Assembly: GCA_035552775.1 (NCBI GenBank) | Contig: DASZKW010000036.1 | Coordinates: 1 to 64,000, forward strand | DNA: 64,000 bases | DNA from: DASZKW01 sp035552775 | GTDB taxonomy: Bacteria > Actinomycetota > Acidimicrobiia > Acidimicrobiales > Palsa-688 | Direction: 5' to 3' | Shown: positions 34,090 to 41,052 of the stretch, piece after piece | Position numbering within the stretch: the first letter of the stretch is position 1 | Layout: every line of letters begins with the position of its first letter | Program-made: the position numbers and the translations under genes | Notes under the pieces: model-generated | Seen by the model: the letters and a program-made list of their open reading frames with translations, nothing else | Told to the model about the DNA's origin: nothing | Database searches by the model: none

Positions 34090-35979
34090 TCAGCGGACCC
34101 TACTCGGCGAACCCTGCCGCGCATCGGCCAACGCGGCGCGGAACGAGGCGTGTATGCGGTCGCGGTAGCGCACCCACACCACCACCAGGCCCATCAGGAT
34201 CAACACGGGCACGGCCACCGATCCCACCGCCGCGACCGGTCCGCCCGCCGGCGGGTGACGAGCAGCGAGCACGGGCAGGACGCCGACGGTGGCGAGGATC
34301 GGAGGCCACACCAGGCGTACCGCGGTGCGGGCACCCACCGCTTCGGGGGGCAGCATGGCGTTGCTGGCCTGGAACGGCGGGGGGGCGCCCTGCACAATGC
34401 TGACCGCGGCGCCGGCCAGACCGCCGGCCGCCGCCGGGACGATCAAGATGGCGCCTATCTCCACGGCCCGCAGATCGCCTCCGGTGACGGCCGCTACGAC
34501 CGCCCAGCCGACGGCGCTGACCACGACCATGACCACCAGCGGCGGCGCCAGCTGGCGCAACATGAGCACGCCGGTGTCGACCGGCAGGCCGTCGCGGCGG
34601 TCGGGGTGGTCGAGCTCCTGGCTGAGGGGCTCGGCGGCGTCGAGAGCGGCGACATAGAGGGCGGCACCGGCCGCCACCACCAGGGGCGTGGTCCCCCGCT
34701 CCGCGCCGAGCGCGGCGGCACCGGCCAGGCCGCCGAGCACCGCCAAGCGCACCAGGCGGGCGGCAGGGAAACGCAGGATGCCGTGCCAGCCGCGCCTCCA
34801 CACCGGGAAGGCCCGCGGCGCGAGGGTTTCCGCGCCGGCTTGCGGGAGTACTCCGGACCCCTCCAGCCAGGCGAGGGGCACGCTGCGGGGCAGGCGCAGC
34901 CATGGCCTCCGGCGGGGCAGCTCCTGGGACAGCTGGCGGCGAAGGACCATGACCGTTCGCAGGTCGCGCAGGGTGGCGGCAAAGCGGATCTGGCCGACCA
35001 GCGACGCGCGCCGCTCCGCCGCCTCGATCGAGGTGCCCCCCACGCTGGCCAGACCGGCAACGACAACCGCGGCGAGCACGGCGACTCCTATCAGGCCGGT
35101 GAGCCGGACCTCGAGTGGCCAGAGTGCCACCTGACCGAGGAAGGTGGCGGGCGATGTCGCCGTCCCGGCCGCGACGTCGGCGGCGGACCAGGCGACGACG
35201 GCGCAAGCGACGAGGCCCGCGACCACGCGCCCGAGGCGGCGCCCGGAGGTCGCCAGGGCGGCGCCGAGTGATCCCGCGGCGCCGAGCGCTCCCACCGCCG
35301 CCCCGCACGCGATCCACGCCGGCGCCGAGCCGGGCAGGCGCCTGTAGGCGAGGAGGCCGGCGACGGCGCCGACGCCCGTGCCCACCACCACCCCGAAGCG
35401 CAGCTGGCGAACCGCCGGGCCTCGCAGTGCCGCGGTGCGGTCGACGGGAGCCATAAGGACGTGGCGCACGTCGGCGGCCTCGATGGCGAGGGGGCCGCCC
35501 TTGCCCCCCGAGCGCACCCCGATGGCTACGGCGAGGGCTATGGCGGCGCCCACGACTGCGGGCCCGTGCGACGCGGCGCGCGCCGCGGTGCCGGCGCCCA
35601 CGCGCCGGTCACCCGTGACCCCCGAGAGCAGCCACACGGCGATGCCACCGACGATCAGGGTGATGTACGCCCGGTACAGCGCTTCGAAGGGGTCGAAGTC
35701 GGCGATGCGCCGGCGGCGCCGCGCCCGGCGCAGATCGGCGAGCACACGATCACCGGCATTCCCGTCGTCGGGATCGCCGTCGTCGGGATTGCCATCGTGG
35801 GGATCGCCGCCGTCGGGATTGCCGCCGTCGGGATTGCCACCGTGGGACTCGCCGCCGTCGGGATCGCCGTCGTCGGGATTGCCACCGTGGGACTCGCCGT
35901 CGTCGGGATTGCCGTCGTCGGGATTGCCACTGTGGGACTCGCCGTCGTCGGGATTGCCGTCGTGGGTCTCGCCAGGCAC
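34090..35979 (-). CDS. Polytopic membrane protein, probable ABC-transporter permease, with pentapeptide-repeat N-terminus
   Basis: From GTG 35979 the protein is 629 residues. Residues 3-72 are 14 pentapeptides of the GNPDD/GESHG/GDPDD kind, an acidic, disordered N-terminus. A basic DLRRARRRRRIADFDPFEALYRAY follows, then many hydrophobic helices and a long loop with DLRTVMVLRRQLSQE. This fits permeases of the DUF6297/ABC-2-like actinobacterial exporters and pairs with the ATPase downstream. The start is set by TACGGT seven bases upstream; GTG 35745 (after the repeat) and ATG 36021 are alternatives. Confidence 0.75.
   Translation of the reverse strand: MPGETHDGNPDDGESHSGNPDDGNPDDGESHGGNPDDGDPDGGESHGGNPDGGNPDGGDPHDGNPDDGDPDDGNAGDRVLADLRRARRRRRIADFDPFEALYRAYITLIVGGIAVWLLSGVTGDRRVGAGTAARAASHGPAVVGAAIALAVAIGVRSGGKGGPLAIEAADVRHVLMAPVDRTAALRGPAVRQLRFGVVVGTGVGAVAGLLAYRRLPGSAPAWIACGAAVGALGAAGSLGAALATSGRRLGRVVAGLVACAVVAWSAADVAAGTATSPATFLGQVALWPLEVRLTGLIGVAVLAAVVVAGLASVGGTSIEAAERRASLVGQIRFAATLRDLRTVMVLRRQLSQELPRRRPWLRLPRSVPLAWLEGSGVLPQAGAETLAPRAFPVWRRGWHGILRFPAARLVRLAVLGGLAGAAALGAERGTTPLVVAAGAALYVAALDAAEPLSQELDHPDRRDGLPVDTGVLMLRQLAPPLVVMVVVSAVGWAVVAAVTGGDLRAVEIGAILIVPAAAGGLAGAAVSIVQGAPPPFQASNAMLPPEAVGARTAVRLVWPPILATVGVLPVLAARHPPAGGPVAAVGSVAVPVLILMGLVVVWVRYRDRIHASFRAALADARQGSPSRVR
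35764..35973 (-). repeat. Fourteen tandem 15-bp units encoding pentapeptides
   Basis: Fourteen consecutive 15-bp units (plus-strand consensus GTCGTCGGGATTGCC, variants at two to five positions) run without interruption. On the minus strand they read GNPDD and variants in frame at the N-terminus of the permease. Variants alternate in a higher-order pattern of about 45 bp, implying block duplication. Confidence 0.92.
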
Positions 35980-35986
35980 GTCCACG

Positions 35987-35992
35987 ACCGTA
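35987..35992 (-). promoter_or_regulatory. -10 element TACGGT for leaderless permease gene
   Basis: On the minus strand TACGGT is followed by seven bases (CGTGGAC) and an in-frame GTG at 35979. It places the 15-bp array inside the coding sequence. Confidence 0.5.
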
Positions 35993-36006
35993 CCGGCCTG
36001 CTCGGC

Positions 36007-36012
36007 TAGCGT
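36007..36012 (+). promoter_or_regulatory. -10 element TAGCGT ahead of the carboxypeptidase gene
   Basis: TAGCGT is followed by seven bases (CGGGAAC) and then ATC 36020, which is in frame with a good signal peptide. No ATG, GTG or TTG lies at the expected position. Confidence 0.5.
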
Positions 36013-36019
36013 CGGGAAC

Positions 36020-37309
36020 ATCGTTGCGCTGAGGGGCCCGCTGGCAAGTGGGCGGCCAAGACACTCGTCGAGACGGCTGGGGGCCGTCTTTGCGGGCGCG
36101 GCCTGCGCCGCGGCCCTGACCCTGGCGCCGGCCGGCCTGGTGCCGGCCGGCCTGGTGCCGGCCGGCCTGGTGCCGGTCGGCCTAGTGCCGGCGTCGGCCA
36201 GCCCGGCCCCAACCGCGCCCCCGACGCCCACGACGGCCCCTGCGGCCCCTGTGACCGTGCCGACCGCACCGCCGCCTGCCGCGGCGTGGGTGGTCGTCGA
36301 CGTGGGCACGGGCCATGTGCTCGCCGCCTACAGGGACCACCAATTGTTGCCCCCGGCCAGCCTCACCAAGGTACTCACGGCCCTGGTAGCCACCAGATGG
36401 CTACCGGCCGGCGACTCGATCCCTGTCACCCCCGCCGCCGCTACCGTCTACCCCGACCGGGTCGGGATGAAGGCCGGCCAGGTGTGGCCATTGGATCTGG
36501 CCATCCACTCCCTGCTCATCTTCTCGGCCAACGACGCGGCGTACGCCATCGCGCAGCGGGTCAGCGGCTCCCTCGCCTCGTTCGGCGGGGCCATGGACAC
36601 CGCCGCCGGCGAGCTGGGTATGGTCGACCACCCGGTGCTCCACGACCCCGCAGGGCTCGACGGTACCGAGGGCGTCGACGGCGGCAACCTGATGAGCGCA
36701 CGGGACCTGGCCATCGCCGGACGGGCGCTGCTCGCCGAGCCCTACCTGGCTCAGATGGTGGCGCTCCACCACTTCCCCTTCAAGGGCCCCGACGGGATCG
36801 GCTACGACATCGAGACCAAGAACCTGGCCTTCATGCTCTCCGAGCCAGGCGCCATCGGCATCAAGACGGGCTTCACCGACCGGGCCGGGAGCTGCCTCAT
36901 GGGGGCGGCCACCCAGGGCGGCCGCACGCTGATGGCGGTCGTGCTCAACGGCCCCAACGCGACGCTCAGTGCGCGGGACCTGTTGGCCCAGGGATTCGCC
37001 ATCCCCGCCGCCGCCGAGCCCACCGCGGACAGCCTGCCGGCGGTCGTGATCCCCCACCCGCTGCCCCATCGGGCGCCGGCGCGGACCGCTCCGGAGAGTG
37101 GGGACGGCCAAGGGGCGCTCGCCGCCGCGTCGGTGCCGGCGCGGGCGCCGGCCACCCCGCCGCTGCCCCCGTCGCCCGCGGGGGGCCTTCCCCCCGTGTG
37201 GTCGGCGACGGCAGCAGGCGCCGCCCTCGGTGTCGCCGTCACCGCGATCGCCGCCGTGGGGCGCCGGCGCCGCCTCACGCGGCCCCGTCTGCGCCCCCAC
37301 CGTCACTGA
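36020..37309 (+). CDS. dacA: D-alanyl-D-alanine carboxypeptidase (PBP5/DacA type), possible ATC start
   Basis: A secreted, membrane-anchored penicillin-binding protein trimming peptidoglycan stem peptides. From ATC 36020 it is 429 residues: a basic n-region, the hydrophobic signal LGAVFAGAACAAALTLAPAG, a PAGLV repeat, then the catalytic SLTK (Ser114, Lys117), SAN (Ser169-Asn171) and KTG (Lys282), and a C-terminal membrane helix before RRRRRL-type basic residues. The only conventional upstream in-frame start is TTG 35954, inside the 15-bp array and without an upstream promoter signal. The C-terminal beta domain of PBP5 is replaced by a Pro/Ala-rich stretch. Confidence 0.88.
   Translation: MVALRGPLASGRPRHSSRRLGAVFAGAACAAALTLAPAGLVPAGLVPAGLVPVGLVPASASPAPTAPPTPTTAPAAPVTVPTAPPPAAAWVVVDVGTGHVLAAYRDHQLLPPASLTKVLTALVATRWLPAGDSIPVTPAAATVYPDRVGMKAGQVWPLDLAIHSLLIFSANDAAYAIAQRVSGSLASFGGAMDTAAGELGMVDHPVLHDPAGLDGTEGVDGGNLMSARDLAIAGRALLAEPYLAQMVALHHFPFKGPDGIGYDIETKNLAFMLSEPGAIGIKTGFTDRAGSCLMGAATQGGRTLMAVVLNGPNATLSARDLLAQGFAIPAAAEPTADSLPAVVIPHPLPHRAPARTAPESGDGQGALAAASVPARAPATPPLPPSPAGGLPPVWSATAAGAALGVAVTAIAAVGRRRRLTRPRLRPHRH
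36131..36190 (+). repeat. Four 15-bp units encoding PAGLV
   Basis: GCCGGCCTGGTGCCG is repeated exactly at 36131-36145, 36146-36160 and 36161-36175, with a fourth unit at 36176-36190 carrying two changes. It reads as a PAGLV repeat just after the carboxypeptidase signal peptide. Confidence 0.9.
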
Positions 37310-37384
37310 CGGGGCGCGGCGCGTTCGTTCGGATCGGCGCGTGGATTTGCGGTGCCCGACCCACGGCGTAGGCGGGTGTGGTGC

Positions 37385-38413
37385 TCAGCCCCCTGAGACG
37401 TCCTGGGGCCGGGTGCTGCCGGCGCTGATGAACGGCATCATGGCCCGCAGCTCTGCCCCGACTTTTTCCACCGGGTGAGCCTCCCCTGCCGCCTTCAGGC
37501 GCGAGTAGTTGGGCAGGCCCCCGGCGTTCTCCTTGATCCACTCCTCGGCGAAGGCACCCGAGCGGATCTCCCCGAGTATCTTGCGCATCTCGGCCCTGGT
37601 GGCGTCGTTGATGATGCGTGGACCGCGGGTCATGTCGCCGTACTCGGCGGTGGTCGAGATCGAGTAGCGCATACCCGAAATGCCGTTCTCGTACATCAGG
37701 TCCACGATGAGCTTCACCTCGTGAAGGCACTCGAAGTATGCGGACTCGGGCTGGTAGCCGGCCTCCACCAGGGTCTCGAAGCCGGCCTGGATCAAAGCGG
37801 TGAGACCCCCGCACAGCACGACCTGCTCACCGAAAAGGTCGGTCTCGGTCTCCTCCGCGAAAGTGGTCTCGAGCACCCCGGCGCGCGTGGCGCCGATGGC
37901 GTTTGCGTAGGAAAGGGCCAGCTGCTTCGCCTTGCCGGACGCGTCGTGATCTACCGCTATGAGGGCGGGGACCCCGCCGCCGCCCTCATAGGTGCGCCGG
38001 ACCAGGTGGCCCGGTCCTTTGGGCGCCACCATGGCCACGTCCACGTCCTCGGGGGCGGCGATGAGGCCGAAACGCACGTTGAAGCCGTGGGCGAAGAAGA
38101 TGGCGTCACCGGGGCGCAGGTTGGCTTCGACGGACGAGCGGTAGATGGCCTGCTGCTCGGTGTCGGGCGCCAGGATCATGATCACGTCGGCCTCGGCGGC
38201 GGCCCGGTCGACGCTCGTCACCCGCAGCCCGGCGGCCTCGGCCTTGGCCCGCGACGCCGAACCGTCCCGGAGGGCGACGCGAACGTCGACGCCCGAGTCC
38301 CGCAGGTTGAGCGCGTGGGCGTGACCCTGGGACCCGTAGCCGACGATCGCGACCTTGCGGCCGGTGATCATGGCCGGGTCGGCATCCTTCTCGTAGTACA
38401 CGGTGGCTGTCAT
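37385..38413 (-). CDS. ilvC: Ketol-acid reductoisomerase
   Basis: IlvC rearranges and reduces acetolactate and acetohydroxybutyrate. The 342-residue class I enzyme has the NADPH motif VAIVGYGSQGHAHALNLRDSG, LAPDTEQQAIY, FFAHGFNVRFG, MVAPKGPGHLVRRTYEGG and EETETDLFGEQVVLCGG with the metal-binding acidic residues. Its ATG shares a base with the ilvN stop (TAATG), so it is the last gene of the attenuator-controlled ilvB-ilvN-ilvC operon. Confidence 0.98.
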   Translation of the reverse strand: MTATVYYEKDADPAMITGRKVAIVGYGSQGHAHALNLRDSGVDVRVALRDGSASRAKAEAAGLRVTSVDRAAAEADVIMILAPDTEQQAIYRSSVEANLRPGDAIFFAHGFNVRFGLIAAPEDVDVAMVAPKGPGHLVRRTYEGGGGVPALIAVDHDASGKAKQLALSYANAIGATRAGVLETTFAEETETDLFGEQVVLCGGLTALIQAGFETLVEAGYQPESAYFECLHEVKLIVDLMYENGISGMRYSISTTAEYGDMTRGPRIINDATRAEMRKILGEIRSGAFAEEWIKENAGGLPNYSRLKAAGEAHPVEKVGAELRAMMPFISAGSTRPQDVSGG

Positions 38414-39006
38414 TAGCTCGCCTTTCCTGTGACGCCGCCCAGTCGGGTGGCTGATTCGTTCTGGCCTCTGGCCCGGGCCAGGGTCCGGTCCAGCTTGGGC
38501 AGGGCCACCCTGCCGGTGCGCTGGAGCTCGGTGATCCCGTAGGGCCGCATGAGGTCCTCGAAGGCATCGATCTTGGCCGGGTTGCCGGCCACCATGACCG
38601 TCATGTCCTCGAAGCCGACGTCGACGATCTTGCCCTCGAACACGCCAACGAGCTCGAGGACCTGCGAACGGTTGTCACCTCCGGTGCGCACCGTGGCGAG
38701 CAGCAGCTCGCGCTCCACCGCGTCGGCCGGCGCCAGCTCGCTGATCTTGACCACGTGGACCAGCTTGAACAGCTGCTTGGTGAGCTGCTCCACCGACGTC
38801 TGCTCCACGTCGACCACAATCGTTATGCGGCTGAAGCGTTCGTCGTCGGTCGGCGCCACCGCGAGAGACACGATGTTGAACCCGCGCCTGGCGAACAGTC
38901 CGCTTACCCGGGCCAGCACGCCGGTCCGGTTCTCGACCAGAACGGTGATGGTGTGGTGACTCACGGCGGGCGCAGCCCCCCGTGTGCCCCCCGAAGCCAC
39001 CGTCAT
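38413..39006 (-). CDS. ilvN: Acetolactate synthase small (regulatory) subunit
   Basis: A 197-residue protein with an N-terminal ACT domain (ITVLVENRTGVLARVSGLFARRG split by the family's G-V-L-x-R motif, then FNIVSLAV) that binds valine for feedback control, and the C-terminal ALS_ss domain (VFEGKIVDVG, RPYGITELQRTGRVAL). The ATG at 39006 overlaps the ilvB stop (ATGA), ensuring stoichiometric synthesis. An in-frame extension upstream lies within ilvB and is not used. Confidence 0.96.
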   Translation of the reverse strand: MTVASGGTRGAAPAVSHHTITVLVENRTGVLARVSGLFARRGFNIVSLAVAPTDDERFSRITIVVDVEQTSVEQLTKQLFKLVHVVKISELAPADAVERELLLATVRTGGDNRSQVLELVGVFEGKIVDVGFEDMTVMVAGNPAKIDAFEDLMRPYGITELQRTGRVALPKLDRTLARARGQNESATRLGGVTGKAS

Positions 39007-40763
39007 TGGACCAGCCTTTCCCCTCCGGGTCCCTGCGACGGGTGCACCACCAGGTCGTCGTTGCTGGCGCCGGCCGGCACCATCGGGAACACCTTCTCGC
39101 GCGAGTCCGTGCGGAAGTCGATCACGACGGGACGGTCGTCGATGGCGTTGGCCTTGTCGATGGTGGGGCCGACCTCCTCGGGAGACTCCACCCGGAATGC
39201 GGCGCAGCCCATGGCCTCGGCCCACTTGACGTAGTCGGGAAGATCCGGGGACAGGTATACCTCCGAATAGCGCTCCTCGTAGAACATCTCCTGCCACTGG
39301 CGCACCATGCCCAGGTAAGCGTTGTTGAGGATCGCCACCTTGATGGGTATCCGTTCGCTCGACGCGGTTACCAGTTCCTGGGCGGTCATCTGGAAGCACC
39401 CGTCGCCGTCGACCGCCCACACCGTCCGGTCGGGGCGCCCCACCTTGGCCCCGATCGCCGCGGGCACGGCAAACCCCATGGTTCCGAGGCCGCCCGAGTT
39501 GACCCACGTGTAGGGATGCTCGAAACGCCAGTACTGGCTGGCCCACATCTGGTGCTGGCCCACCCCCGACACGACGATCGTGTCCTCGGGTGCCGAGTCG
39601 CGCAGGACCTCGACGACGTACTGAGGCTTCAGGGGATCGCCCTCGAAGTGGGCGTCATAGTGGAGCGGGTAACGCTCCTGCCAGCCCGAGATGCGGCTGC
39701 GCCACTCGTCGGCGCCGGTTCGGGCACCGGTCGTCTCGGCTTGTTCGAGCAGTGCCCGCACCGCTCGCACGAGTTCCTCGATGACCAGGCGGCAGTCGCC
39801 GACTATGGGCACGTCGGGCCGGCGGATCTTGCCCAGTTCGGCCGGGTCGATGTCGACGTGGACGATCTTGGCGCCGGGGGCGAAACCCGACACCCGCCCC
39901 GTGACCCGGTCGTCGAAACGGGTACCGAGCGCGATCAGCAGGTCCGACTCCTGCATGGCGGTCACCGCCGTGTAGTTGCCGTGCATCCCCGGCATACCCA
40001 GGCACAGGCGGTGGCTGTCGGGGAAGGCACCCCTCGCCATGAGGGTGGTCACGACGGGGATGTCCGTCAGCTCGGCCAGCTCGCGCAACGCCTCGGCTGC
40101 CCGGGCCTTCAAGATGCCCCCGCCGGCGTAGATCACCGGCCGGCGAGCCTCGGTGATCAGCCGGGCGGCCTCCTTGATCATCCTCGGGTGCCCCCTGGTC
40201 GTCGGCTTGTAGCCGGGGAGCGACGAGACCACGTCGGCGTCGCTCGGCCAGTCCCAGTCCATCTCGGCTTGAAGGACGTCTTTGGGCAGGTCCAGCAGCA
40301 CCGGTCCCGGGCGCCCGGTCGTCGCCAGGTGGAATGCCTGTCGGACCCGTAGGGGGATCTCGTCGGGCTCCATCACCAGTTCGTTGTGCTTGGTCACCGA
40401 GCGGGTGATCCCGACCGTGTCGCACTCCTGGAAACCGTCGGTGCCTATCATCGCCCGCCCCACCTGGCCGGTGATGGCCACCATCGGGACCGAGTCCATG
40501 TAGGCGTCGCAAAGGGGCGTCACCAGGTTGGTGGCCGCCGGGCCGCTCGTCACCATGGCCACGCCGGGGCGCCCGGTGACGTGTGCGTAGCCCTCGGCCA
40601 TGTGGCCGGCGCCCTGCTCGTGGCGGACGAGGATGTGGCGGATCGGCGAGTCCAAGATGGGATCGTACGCGGGCAGGATGCACCCCCCGGGTAGTCCGAA
40701 GACGACCTCGGTGTGTTCCATCTCCAGGCTCTTGATGAGGGCTTGGGCGCCTGTCAGCTTCAT
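39003..40763 (-). CDS. ilvB: Acetolactate synthase, catalytic subunit
   Basis: IlvB condenses pyruvate with pyruvate or 2-oxobutyrate, the first common step to valine, isoleucine and leucine. The 586-residue ThDP enzyme has FGLPGGCILPAYD, RHEQGAGHMAEGYA (with the catalytic Glu), GPAATNLVTPL and a C-terminal ThDP motif VDGDGCFQMTAQEL...NNAYLGMVRQW. ATG 40763 has GGGAG six to seven bases upstream; a GTG 18 bp earlier is also in frame. Expression is controlled by the attenuator at 40797-40901. Confidence 0.97.
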   Translation of the reverse strand: MKLTGAQALIKSLEMEHTEVVFGLPGGCILPAYDPILDSPIRHILVRHEQGAGHMAEGYAHVTGRPGVAMVTSGPAATNLVTPLCDAYMDSVPMVAITGQVGRAMIGTDGFQECDTVGITRSVTKHNELVMEPDEIPLRVRQAFHLATTGRPGPVLLDLPKDVLQAEMDWDWPSDADVVSSLPGYKPTTRGHPRMIKEAARLITEARRPVIYAGGGILKARAAEALRELAELTDIPVVTTLMARGAFPDSHRLCLGMPGMHGNYTAVTAMQESDLLIALGTRFDDRVTGRVSGFAPGAKIVHVDIDPAELGKIRRPDVPIVGDCRLVIEELVRAVRALLEQAETTGARTGADEWRSRISGWQERYPLHYDAHFEGDPLKPQYVVEVLRDSAPEDTIVVSGVGQHQMWASQYWRFEHPYTWVNSGGLGTMGFAVPAAIGAKVGRPDRTVWAVDGDGCFQMTAQELVTASSERIPIKVAILNNAYLGMVRQWQEMFYEERYSEVYLSPDLPDYVKWAEAMGCAAFRVESPEEVGPTIDKANAIDDRPVVIDFRTDSREKVFPMVPAGASNDDLVVHPSQGPGGERLVQ

Positions 40764-40796
40764 TGCATCTCCCGGTTGCACCGTCGGGTCAAAGGT

Positions 40797-40830
40797 TTGG
40801 GAAAAAAGAAAACCTCCCCGGCTGGGGAGG
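40797..40830 (-). terminator. ilvB attenuator: intrinsic terminator in the leader
   Basis: Reading the minus strand, CCTCCCC (40830-40824), loop AGCC, GGGGAGG (40819-40813) form a perfect 7-bp GC-rich stem followed at once by TTTTCTTTTTT (40812-40802). It ends about 35 bp before ilvB. It is the only textbook intrinsic terminator in the window and lies upstream of, not after, the operon. Confidence 0.9.
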
Positions 40831-40835
40831 CGAAC

Positions 40836-40863
40836 GACGCACGCGTGGGGCCAGGCGCGCGTC
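40836..40863 (-). promoter_or_regulatory. Leader hairpin between the ilv leader peptide and the terminator
   Basis: On the minus strand GACGCGCGC (40863-40855) pairs with GCGTGCGTC (40844-40836), nine pairs with one G-U, loop of ten. It begins at the leader peptide stop codon, where a ribosome stalled on or clearing the leader would disturb it. It is the candidate pause or competing hairpin of the attenuator. Confidence 0.65.
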
Positions 40864-40901
40864 TAGGCGATGAGTACGAGATCGCGGGCCAGGTAGGGCA
40901 T
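40863..40901 (-). CDS. ilvL: ilvB leader peptide
   Basis: A 13-codon frame, ATG 40901 to TAG 40863, encodes MPYLARDLVLIA. Five of 12 residues are Leu, Val or Ile, and LVLI sits just before the stop, the classical arrangement for translational sensing of branched-chain amino acids. It is followed by a hairpin, a terminator and ilvB. It has no Shine-Dalgarno sequence; a -10-like CAGACT lies 8 nt upstream, so the message is probably leaderless. Similar ilvB leader peptides are known in corynebacteria and streptomycetes. Scarcity of charged Leu, Val or Ile tRNA would stall the ribosome and prevent terminator formation. Confidence 0.85.
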   Translation of the reverse strand: MPYLARDLVLIA

Positions 40902-40909
40902 CGGGGGTC

Positions 40910-40939
40910 AGTCTGCCACAGAGGCGGGTGTTCCCGCAA
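40910..40939 (-). promoter_or_regulatory. Promoter of the ilvBNC leader transcript
   Basis: On the minus strand TTGCGG (40939-40934) and CAGACT (40915-40910) are separated by 18 bp. The -10 ends 8 nt before the leader peptide ATG. The large palindrome at 40962-41007 begins about 22 bp upstream of the -35. Confidence 0.5.
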
Positions 40940-40961
40940 CGGCTGGGGTCACAGGCCGGGG

Positions 40962-41007
40962 AGTGCGTTACGAAGTGGGGCATTATGCCACCACTTCGTA
41001 ACGCACT
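40962..41007. promoter_or_regulatory. 46-bp palindrome between the ilvB promoter and AbiEi/DUF559 copy 2
   Basis: AGTGCGTTACGAAGTGG at 40962-40978 is matched by CCACTTCGTAACGCACT at 40991-41007, 17 bp without mismatch. The 12-bp centre contains GGCAT-T-ATGCC, so pairing continues to the middle with one bulged base. It ends 46 bp before the start codon of the AbiEi/DUF559 gene, close to the 44 bp seen at copy 1. Operator for that protein is the leading idea; a site for an ilv regulator is the alternative. Confidence 0.75.
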
Positions 41008-41040
41008 TCGTCGAAAAACGTTCACGTCACACCCGAGAGC

Positions 41041-41046
41041 AACAAT
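41041..41046 (+). promoter_or_regulatory. -10-like AACAAT for AbiEi/DUF559 copy 2
   Basis: AACAAT is followed by six bases and ATG 41053, matching the local spacing rule, although the first base departs from T. Confidence 0.35.
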
Positions 41047-41052
41047 TCCGGG

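Noticed and set aside
35764..35973. Possible CRISPR array
   Set aside because: Units are 15 bp, contiguous and without unique spacers, and read in frame as pentapeptides; no cas genes are nearby.
35461..36009. Plus-strand frame of GIAVVG-type repeats across the 15-bp array
   Set aside because: Same array read on the opposite strand; the minus-strand reading joins a membrane protein and has a promoter-spaced start.
38982..40352. A 456-codon plus-strand frame over ilvB
   Set aside because: It is a shadow of ilvB in another frame, with no recognisable motif.
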